A stretch of DNA of 64,000 nt. Source: Zygnema cylindricum. Its lineage: Eukaryota; Streptophyta; Zygnematophyceae; Zygnematales; Zygnemataceae. Each line of letters opens with the position of its first letter. Position 1 is the stretch's first letter. Below, one piece after another: positions 11,661-20,726 of this stretch. The translations under genes were made by a program, and so were the position numbers. The stretch is taken from NCBI GenBank assembly GCA_037447655.1, contig JBBHKE010001550.1, positions 1 to 64,000 of the forward strand, in the 5' to 3' direction. The notes below the pieces were generated by a model. The model did not search any database, was not told where the DNA came from, and worked only from the letters and a program-made list of their open reading frames with translations.

Positions 11661-12315
11661 GGGCTGCGAGCTCGCTACGTCACACTGACAGGAAAATTCC
11701 AGACCTAATGCCAGGTGGCAATTTTCGTCCACTTAGATCCGTTTTCCAGTTCCGTTAGGGTTTGGTCCGCGGTTTCAGATGTGAGAAAGCAGCTTTAGTC
11801 TACGGTCGAGAAAGGAATCAAAAGTGAGATATTATTAACGGCCTGCAAGGCCCCTCTTGTCATCTGCCACGTGCTTCCGTGCTTCGTCGGAGGAGAGTCG
11901 CGATTTGAGCTTCGCCGATACACGTGGACGGTGAAAAGAAGTGAGAAGGCTCAATGGAGGACCACCACCTGGAGCTTTAGGTTCAAAAGTTGGACACGCA
12001 CAATTGAGCAGGAAATCGTTAAAAGACAAAATGTTTGTTGCAAATGGGACAAACTGATTTACCAGGTCTCGATGACCATAATCCATTTTTTTGGAAGTGT
12101 AGTGCTTCTCAAACAACCGTCCTGTTGTGCAATGTTGCATGAGAAGGAACGTGTGTCCCCATTCAATCAATGAGCGCCACATCTCGAAGGGTCTTCCCAA
12201 ACCCGTGGAGTAATGCCACGTTAACTCGAGAACAACGAACACGTGCAAACTGTTCACGTGCAAACTGTTAGCGAGGAAAGACTACGTGAGGAACCTCTTG
12301 TTTGACTGTGTACCT
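11661..12315. other. Upstream region of gene A
   Basis: Expected 5' UTR/promoter of the minus-strand LRR gene. A 142-codon minus-strand frame (11835-12263) covers much of it but shows no recognisable domain; I do not call it a gene. No clear TATA box is assigned. Confidence 0.4.
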
Positions 12316-12319
12316 CAGT

Positions 12320-13268
12320 CAGAGGTCGCAAACGGTCAACCGAAACCGTGACCGACAGTTAACCGACCGCCCGCGCCGGATCCGGAACGGATTCGGTTGC
12401 CAAATTTTGGGGGTCGGGCGGTTACGGTCGGTTGACTCACCAGGAAAAAAAAAACGGTTAGTTACGGTCGGTCAAACAAAAAACCGAAACCGTGACCGAC
12501 CGCTAACCGACCGCCCGCGCCGGATCCGGAACGGATTCGGTTGCCAAATTTTGGGGATCGGGCGGTTACGGTCGGTTGACTCACCAAGAAAAAAAAAACG
12601 GTCAGTTACGGTCGGTCAAACAAAAAACCAAAAAAAATGAAAATTTTGTACTTTTTTTTTCCAACATTATTGTTCTTTGTACTTTTGGTATCGTGGAAGT
12701 ACGTGGCATCATGATTAGCGTCGCAAATCTGACACGGTACTAACACTATTCATTTCACGAATCCTACAAAAAGATAATCCAACATTCATGTACTTTGTAC
12801 TCTTTGGCATCGTGGAAGTACGTGACATCATGATTAGCGTCGCAAATCTGACACGGTACTGTAGTAAGCTATTTATTTCGCAAATCAAAGGCAACGCGAC
12901 AAAGCGTCGCAAATCTGACACGGTAGTCAGTATTCATTTCGCAAATCTTAGGCAACGCGACAAAGCGTCACAAATCTAACACAGTAGTACACTATTCATT
13001 TCGCAAATCTTAGGGAACGCGACAAATTGTAATTATTGGCTTATTCCGTCGTACATTGATTAATTTTGTACTTTTTCGGTTACGGGCGGGCACGGTTAGT
13101 CGCGAAAAATCAAGATTCGGTTTTTTTTTTTTTTCGTAAACGACGGTCGGTTAACGGTTAACAATTTTGGAGCGTGACAAAACTCGGTCGGGTATCGGTT
13201 ACTCAGATTTTGAAAAAAAAAAAACGGTCGGTTTCGGGTATGAATTTTTTTGACTTTTGCGACCTCTG
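12320..13268. mobile_element. hAT-like non-autonomous element, TIR CAGAGGTCGCAAA
   Basis: Inverted ends CAGAGGTCGCAAA (12320) and TTTGCGACCTCTG (ends 13268) bound 949 bp without a transposase frame. CA-starting TIRs of this form are typical of hAT. Inside are two units of about 143 bp rich in CGGTCGGTTA (12344-12630) and three to four units of about 60 bp with AATCTGACACGGTA (12700-13025). No matching 8-bp TSD is seen, which fits the right end having been copied as part of the 13.1/14.5 kb duplication. A second full copy is at 30923-32639. Confidence 0.75.
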
Positions 13269-13845
13269 CCAAGAGGTACACCGCGAATCGCTATTAGCGT
13301 CAACAACGCTAATTCGGCGCCCCTAAATTTTGACCCCAAAACCTGAAATAGAATTAATATCGCTATTTAAAAACGTGGACCATAATCTGCCACGTCTCCT
13401 GGCACTAAATTAAAATTGATAACGCTAATTTGTTCTTTACTCTAAATATTTATCCACGCTAATAGCGATTCGCGGGGTACACGTCGTTCACGCACAAATG
13501 TTGCTCGGTGTTTTAAACCACCAAAAACCCAGGTTATGCTTCACCAAGATCATGCGGAGATTTTTCATAGCCGTATGTCCAGTTATTGACAATGTTATCT
13601 CTCCAATTTGTCAATGCCGATGCGACGATACATTCGTTTATTTTGGTCGCGTAGACGTGGCGCAATCATACCTAGGCTACTATGTTGGATCCCATTAAAA
13701 CTTTGAGCTTCCATGGACCAAAATAGTACTGAAATAGTTGACCTTCTTAGAAGTCTGAGTGTCGACTCCAATACTTGTATATTGCAACAAGCATAGACAT
13801 CGCTTGCGTCTTTCGGCTTGAAGGGAGTGCTACCACTACCTGTTT
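13065..13845. repeat. Segmental duplication, copy 1
   Basis: Matches 14436-15439 over nearly its whole length, including the right end of the hAT-like element, a TA-flanked MITE and a unique-looking tail ending in CTACCACTACCTGTTT. Copy 2 differs by an added tandem repeat. Confidence 0.85.
13279..13477. mobile_element. TA-flanked MITE, copy a (mariner-like)
   Basis: 199 bp with inverted ends CACCGCGAATCGCTATTAGC and its complement, flanked on each side by TA. Non-coding. The same family is at 14659-14857 and 19187-19403, and a lone right end is at about 14316. TA flanks and the absence of coding capacity suggest a Tc1/mariner-type MITE. Confidence 0.75.
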
Positions 13846-14658
13846 AAGAATTTGAAAATTTTGGAGAAAATCATACATTCTAATCGTTTGATTATGGTAA
13901 TTTGGATCTTTGTAAAAAGAAATGTCGGTCGCAAACATGTTACACTAATATAGGTCTCCGTACAAAATCTGACAAATCGTACACAAATCGTACATTCACA
14001 CGGTCGAAACGCGGCTGTCGGACGAATATGTGCAAGCGGGATTTTTTACGACCTGGTTGTTTTTCCTTTTTAGAACGCACATTCTCATGCGTCCACGGTA
14101 ACTAAAACTAATTTATTGTACTTTTTAACTTAAAAATGTACATTTATGTACGGTCTGACACTGACCGTACACCACTCTATTTAAGAGACAACGTACTGAA
14201 AATAACCCTAAATAGAATAAAGAAAAAAATAGAATGAACTACGCTAATGGAGAATAAAAAAAAAACAAAAGCGGGACGGAATTAGTGTACACAACGCTAA
14301 TAACGATTGGCGGTGTAGAGTGCAACTTTGTTTTGAAAAAACGAAAAAACCTACATTGGAATGGATAACATTATTATTTATTTACGATGATTACGATTCG
14401 CGGTGTAATAAATGCTTAACGTTGTTAACAATGAGAGTTGTAATTTTGTACCTTCGTTACTGACGGCACGTTATCGCAAGAAACCGAGTTTGCGATTTTT
14501 TTTTTTTCGCCGAACGACTTGTCGGTTAACGGTTAACAATTTTGGAGAGTGACAAAATTCGGTCGGGCGTCGGTTACTCAGACTTTGAAAAAAAAAAAAC
14601 GGTCCTGTCGGTTTCGGGTATGAAAATTTTTGACTTTTGCGACCTCTGCCAAGAGGTA

Positions 14659-14857
14659 CACCGCGAATCGCTATTAGCGTCAACAACCCTAATTCGGCGC
14701 CCCTAAATTTTGACCCCAAAACTTGAAATAGAATTAATAACGCTATGTAAAAATGTGGACCATAATCTGCCACGTCTCTTGGCACTAAATTAAAATTGGT
14801 AACGCTATTTTTTCCACCACACGACTTGTATCTCCACGCTAATAGCGATTCGCGATG
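14659..14857. mobile_element. TA-flanked MITE, copy b
   Basis: 199 bp, same TIRs and same flanks as copy a because it lies inside the segmental duplication. It is not an independent insertion. Confidence 0.75.
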
Positions 14858-14993
14858 TACACGTCGGTTACCCACAATGTTGCTCGGTGTATACCACCAA
14901 AAATATAGGTTATGCTTCACCAAGATCAGGCGGAGATTTTCCGATAACCGTATGTCCAGTTATTGACAACATTATCTCTCCAATTTTTCAATG

Positions 14994-15300
14994 CCGATGC
15001 GACGATACATTCGTTTATCTTGGTCGCGTAGACATGTTGCAATCATACCTAGGCTACTATGTTGGATCCCATTAAAACTTCGAAACATCCATGGACCAAT
15101 GCCGATGCGACAATACATTCGTTTATCTTGGTCGCTTAGACAACGTGCAATCATACCTAGGCTACTATGTTGGATCCCATTAAAACTTCGAAACATCCAT
15201 GGACCAATGCCGATGCGACGATAAATTCGTTTATCTTGGTCGCGTAGACGTGGCGCAATCATACCTAGGCTACTATGTTGGATCCCATTAAAACTTTGAA
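14994..15300. repeat. 108-bp tandem repeat, about three units
   Basis: The word CCGATGCGAC recurs at 14994, 15102 and 15210, a period of 108 bp. As 108 is a multiple of three, one minus-strand frame stays open with a 36-residue repeat (GPWMFRSFNGIQHSSLGMI...). No protein family is recognised. Confidence 0.85.
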
Positions 15301-15439
15301 GCTTCCATGGACCAAAATAGTACTGAAATAGTTGACCTTCTTAGAAGTCTGAGGGTCGACTCCAATACTTGTATATTGCAACAAGCATAGACATCGCTTG
15401 CGTCTTTCGGCTTGAAGGGAGTGCTACCACTACCTGTTT

Positions 15440-16680
15440 GTTCTTTCCAATTTGTACTCGGTGTACTTTTATTATGAGTACAAGCACTTATTTTTGTGCC
15501 ATCGAGAAAGAATTTCCAAAACTCGTCTTCTTTACAAGCAACCAATCAATAAATTGCTAAACAAATGATCACATGTGCTAAGAAGTGTGATGTGAAAACA
15601 CTCACTTTCTAACGAAGCGGTATGCTAAGATGGAAGAATCACAATTCACATCGAAATAAAATTGAAAGTGTAAAACCAAAAACAAAAAGATGTTTTCTTG
15701 ACGTTCATTCCATTTTTTCACCTCTTATACGAATCCTCAAGGCTAAATGCGATACAAAAAAGTTGAGAAGCCGAGAAACGGAAAAATCGAAAAGAAACGA
15801 AAGCAGAAAAGCAAAACGGGAAGTGGAATTCCAAAATTTGGGAATCCAAACAAATACAAATATTTCAACAGCAAAGGCAATTTAGTTCGCGTCTCATTTT
15901 CTTATTTTTTTTGTTTTTTGTTTTTTGGTACACTTTTCCAACAATGCAACAGTGAACATAATCCAGATTACGACCAGAAGCAGACTTCCTCTCTCCCTCC
16001 CTCCCTCTCCCTCTCTCTCCCTCCTACCCAAACATTGTGGTCTTTCACTTCTCTATCAAATTCTGTGAACAGAACCTTTAAATCGGTACAAAAAAAGTGG
16101 ACCTTCACCTAAAAAAGAAAAAAAAAACATAAAACATATCTACAAAAGAAGAAAAAAAGGAACGAAAATAGAGACGAAAGAAAAAGTAAAACTGCCATTC
16201 CATTTCTAATTTCAAACTAAGAGAAAAAAAAAAGTTGTAATTATTCGGAACACAATGTTACAAACCTAAATGCCTTTTCTTTTATTTGTTTAAACAAAAT
16301 AATATATTCCTTTTTTTGCTCATCGTGGCTCGTAAAGCTGTAAAAACTCAAAAAGGAAAAAAAATAAAAATAACTAGAACGCTTTTTGCAAACTACAAAC
16401 TTTTTCAAAAAACGTAGATTTCTTTTTACGTCATCAATATACATCTTTTGACTTTTTTCTTTTTTTTTTGTTTCTTTTTCCCTAAAATAGTGAACCTCCG
16501 AAATCCTCCAAATTATCAAATTGAAGGCACAAAAATACTCCTTTCTTCCCCCTATTTCTTCCTTTTCTCCTTCCTTTACACTCCTTTTTTGCCATCTTTT
16601 TCCTTGTCTTTTCTTTTTCTTTTTCTCACTTTGCCTTTTCCCTCCACTTTCCCCTTTCCTCAAACCTATTGACCTTGGAT
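15440..16680. other. Non-coding or unrecognised AT-rich stretch
   Basis: Poly-A/T and CT-rich pieces (CT run at about 15992-16024, CT/T-rich 16540-16670). No gene or element is recognised. Confidence 0.4.
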
Positions 16681-16682
16681 TA

Positions 16683-17112
16683 GACTCCTCCCTTCACTCC
16701 TCCCTGCTCTCCCTTTTTGAGTTTCTTTGTCAGGCCCTTAAAAATTATGTAACCTTCTCCCCACTAAAAACCGGTCGTCTCTAGTCGAATTATGGAGATC
16801 TCCAAGCCATCGGTTTAGTTTTCTCAAACCGTAAAAACAGAAAACAAGTCCCGAAAATATATTGTCTGCGATTTTGATCGATGTACATCACTACAAAAAA
16901 TAAAACTGAAATGTGAAAAGAAACTGTCAAAAGCGGATAGCTTAAATTCAGTCACCTCCTGCAATGAAACCCAAGTAATCTCATCCTTCCCTCTGTCTCT
17001 CTCCCTCACCCTCAAGATCGTACATTATTATATGATTATTGATTAATATTGTTGATAGTGATTATTGATAATGATTATGGATACAAGCACAAAAAACAAG
17101 CTTCATAAGTTT
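16683..17112. repeat. Near-identical 0.43-kb block, copy 1
   Basis: Matches 23599-24023 almost base for base, in the same orientation. No TIR, LTR or TSD is visible. Its function is unknown. Confidence 0.9.
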
Positions 17113-17114
17113 CC

Positions 17115-17290
17115 CTGACGCGGCTCCATGAGGTGGATGAGTTCCATGTTCTCGGTCGCACATTTACACACGCACTTACAATGACGTGTTCCGTGGAATC
17201 AGTTCAATAATTTCACACGAGACTCCGATAACGAGTTCCATGGACTCTGTTCGTCAAGTGCAAACCCAATTTCGGTAGCGTCACCTCAAC
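17115..17290. repeat. Dispersed repeat, copy 1
   Basis: Diverged copy of 33310-33480 (shared words GAGTTCCATG, GTTCGTCAAGTGC). Unclassified. Confidence 0.7.
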
Positions 17291-17451
17291 TGGTGTTCCA
17301 TCAAGTCTTAAGGCTGTTCCAAGGCCCTATCACGCTGCAGTAAAGCCTGCCGTCGCTGTCGCTGTCAAGTCCGTTGCAATCATTCCAGCTCCAACTTGGA
17401 CGGCATAGAAAACCGTAGATGTCCCGTGCGCATATTACGCACGGTATAAAC

Positions 17452-17729
17452 CATAGTTCAAAAATAGGTGAAAGTAGGCCCAAACAATATGCCTATTGTA
17501 CGCAAAACATACAATATGACCTTAAGACCCATATTGTATTGGTCTCAAAGTGAAAAAAAAATGTAACAAGGTTGAGTTGCACATCGTTCGATAGAGAATT
17601 AAATGTCATCGGATGGTCATTGATCAAAGTAGCGATCAAAGTAGCGATCTATGAAGATCACATGAATAGCCCATAACACAACTTGCGCCTACCAAAGGCC
17701 TACTATAAAACTTCTACTTTTGAACTATG
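17452..17729. mobile_element. hAT-type MITE with perfect 8-bp TSD
   Basis: 278 bp. The ends CATAGTTCAAAA...TTTTGAACTATG are inverted repeats, and the element is flanked by the direct repeat GTATAAAC at 17444-17451 and 17730-17737. Non-coding. The related copy at 47179-47484 has its own 8-bp TSD. An 8-bp TSD and CA-ends fit the hAT superfamily. Confidence 0.9.
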
Positions 17730-17839
17730 GTATAAACTAACGAATAATACGTACGGTACGCATCAAACTACTTTGAAAGGTTAATAAAATGCGTACCTTA
17801 CTTTGTACCCGTATATTTGTCGTACACTTATTTCCACTT

Positions 17840-18260
17840 CTCGTATATTTTTGTACTCTTTAGGGCTATTAAAGGTGATTTTAGGGTTTTTAAGGTACAT
17901 TCGCCTACGTTCCCGAATATTTTAGTACAAGTGCCTTAGGATTTTCGTAATTTTACTTAAAGTGTTCTTATATTTTTATACTTCTTAGGGGTATGTATTT
18001 TAGAGTTTTAAGGATGCATGCCCGTACATTTCCGTGAATTTCAATACAGCTACGTTACATTTTCCGTATATTTACGTACAATGCTCGTACATATTCGTGT
18101 TTTTAGGGTTATTTAAAGGGGATTTTAGTGATTTTAGGGTACATTTTCGTACGTTGCCGTATGTTTTAGTACTACTGTCCTAGATTTTACGTACTTTTAG
18201 GATTTTTAGGGTACACTTTCCTTATACGTATTTTTTTCGAACTCTTAAAATTTTTGGAAG
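17840..18260. repeat. Degenerate tandem sequence with TTTTAGGG and GTACATTT words
   Basis: Roughly three units of 110-130 bp in which TTTTAGGGT, CGTACATTTTCGTA and TTTTAGTAC recur in the same order. TTTAGGG is the plant telomere unit, but here it is interspersed, not tandem. Confidence 0.5.
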
Positions 18261-19180
18261 GGTTTTTTAGGGTCATGATTGCTGTACATGTTCGTACATG
18301 TTCTTACATGTTCGTACAGCGAAAACTAACGAATTTTAACAAAATGTATAAAATACATGAATACTACGTAATTTTCGTAAAAAAGTTGAAATCCGTACAA
18401 ATTGGACATCAGCATAGAAAACGCGAGGCGCGAACAAAGACAACCGCAAGAAGAGGTTGGGCATTCACATTAAAAATGTCGTCGATGATTCCGTGAACCG
18501 ATAGAACCGATGCCTGCACATCGATTCGCTTGAACAAAAGAACGTTTGTGCATCTATCCGCTTAATCTCGACAACTCGTAATGAACCTAGCCCGTTGCTT
18601 GTCTCAATGTGTGCATAACCAACTCTTTCATGTGCTCATTTAGGTGTGCGAAGTTCTACCGGTTTGCCAAAATAAATAGGTACAAGCAAACACGAACTTA
18701 AGTACATGTTAAATAACTAAACATAATTTTATAGTTAATCTTCCTTTTTTTTTAAAACCCTAAATAAGGCAGTTCAACTACAACTAAATTAAACCGATCG
18801 GCATTAGGAGTTGAAAAAGAGTAAATAACACGGAAATTAATTCCCCTTTAAAAAATACCTTTCCTATAATGATGATTATTGGAGTAGGTTTCAAAGGACA
18901 ATCATTCGTCAGCATCTTCAATAAGCCTAATTTAATCCAATTTCTTAAAATATTATAATACGAGAGCAGTCAACTTTGAGAGCTAATCTTCAATACTCTT
19001 TTTACTTATAAATTGAATTAATGATTTTTTAACGGACAAGTGGCATGATGTCCACAAAAAAAATGAAACATTAGTAGAATCAATGTTTTTTTTGTCGCTG
19101 AAAACATCCTTTCTTTGTGCACTCGTGTCATTTTATTAACTTGAAAACTGCGATGAAAAGGTAAGGTTATTACCCTTCAA
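18261..19180. other. No gene recognised
   Basis: AT-rich sequence without exon, TIR or LTR signatures that I can support. Confidence 0.4.
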
Positions 19181-19186
19181 CTGGTA

Positions 19187-19403
19187 CACCGCCAATCGTT
19201 ATTAGCGTGTAAGTTTTTTTAACGTAGACGAATAATTAGCGTGGTTTACGCTAATTGGGAATTTGGAAATTTTCGAAGAAATCGTCTATTCTAATTGAGA
19301 ATTAGGGTTATTTATAAATAGTGTGGATAATTCTATTTGAGAATAAAAAATAAAAAAAGCGGGACGGAATTAGCGTACACAACGCTAATAACGATTGACG
19401 GTG
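19187..19403. mobile_element. TA-flanked MITE, copy c
   Basis: 217 bp with ends CACCGCCAATCGTTATTAGC and its inverted partner, TA on both sides (19185-19186, 19404-19405). An independent copy of the family seen at 13279 and 14659. Confidence 0.75.
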
Positions 19404-19405
19404 TA

Positions 19406-20530
19406 GTGTCCAAAAGGGGGTTGAACACTTGTGCAGGGAGAAACGATGATTGATGCATTAAAAATGCCATTGACACTATTATTGATTCATGATATAATTT
19501 TATTTTTTTTACCCCTTGTTTCCAAGATCATTATACAAATCACGTGGCCATATAACCAAAAATCATGTGAGATTTTTTGGATTATTTCAGACGTTGCCCC
19601 TTTTTTTTCCCTATGTACTCGAATGGATCCCAAACCCGGGGTTTTGGTCAGGCTTCTTGTTGTTATTGATATTACTATTATTAAACATGAAAAAGGGAAG
19701 CCCAAAGGTTTTGTATCTAACAATTACTACCATAAATCGTGCACAACAATAAATTAGCCTCAATGGACAACAAGAACAGCAACCACAACAACAACAAAAA
19801 ACGATACCAAAAATTAAACCAAGAAAACTTTGTATTTGTCAGTGTAGATTCCCAAAGTTCTACGGAGTAAACGGTCTTTCTCTCTTAATTTTTTGCTGAT
19901 TATCAACAAGCGACATATTTGAGTTATTAATAAGAAAAGGAAAACCAATATGAATTTTTTCAAACAAGAATTTGGCATTGTGCTATTCAATCCCAAACAA
20001 AAAAGGCACCAATAGTCATTGAAGCAAGAAAATCAAAACACAAGAACACAACTTTTCCAACAAACATAAATGCTTGTTGATTTTCCAAGACATTTTTAGC
20101 ATTTAGCACCCTTCAAATTTTTGGTAGGTCTCTCTCTTGCTCTCTCACCCCCCTCAAACATTCTTCCTTCCACTATCTCCAAACAACCCCCTTCTCTCCC
20201 CCCTATCCTGCCCCTCTTCCTCCACTTCCTCCTCCTCCAGTGTTTTTAGGTAGTCCAAACGACACTAGAGACGTCAATTTTTTAGGTGGTGTTACAACTC
20301 TTTCCGAATCGTTTCACAGGAACAAAACAAAAAAAAATATTAATTGTAATGCTATTTAGTCTTCAAAGGTGCAAACAAACTAGGACCGGATTAGTATTAT
20401 GAACTCAAATAGCACAATTCTAAGAGGTTGGTGGCTAGCCCATCTCGGCCAAAAAACCATCATTTCTTTGATATTAAGCAACAACAAACATTACCAAAAG
20501 AAATTTTTATGCGCAAATTTTGAGGTGTTC
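19406..20530. other. No gene recognised
   Basis: Downstream of the LRR-extensin-like gene C (minus-strand sense). A minus-strand frame at 19814-19996 has a hydrophobic stretch followed by basic residues but no exon borders; not called. Confidence 0.4.
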
Positions 20531-20532
20531 TC

Positions 20533-20726
20533 CTATTGTCCGCCAGAATGCTTTCCAACTCCAGGAGGATGCTTTCCAACTCCTGGAGGATGCTTTCCAA
20601 CTCCTGGAGGATGTTTTCCAACTCCAGGAGGATGTTTTCCAACTCCTGGAGGATGTTTTCCAACTCCGGGAGGATGTTTTCCGACACCCGGAGGGTGTTT
20701 CCCAACGCCTGGAGGATGTCGCCCTC
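20533..20726 (-). CDS. Gene C last exon: HPPGVGK x8 and stop
   Basis: Acceptor TTTTCTACAG at 20727, then eight 7-residue repeats HPPGVGK and a C-terminal HSGGQ before TAG. The DNA unit is 21 bp. Pro-rich repeats of this type occur in hydroxyproline-rich cell-wall proteins. The opposite strand reads CFPTPGG in an open frame, but lacks exon borders and gene context. Confidence 0.6.

Larger units (their letters stand above)
14436..15439. repeat. Segmental duplication, copy 2
   Basis: Partner of 13065-13845. It carries the insertion-like tandem repeat at 14994-15300 that copy 1 lacks. Confidence 0.85.

Noticed and set aside
11835-12263. 142-codon minus-strand frame upstream of the LRR gene
   Set aside because: No domain, no splice or family evidence; likely chance.
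16824-17015. Kinase-like HRxKSQ frame in the duplicated block
   Set aside because: Short, without other kinase motifs; resemblance judged accidental.
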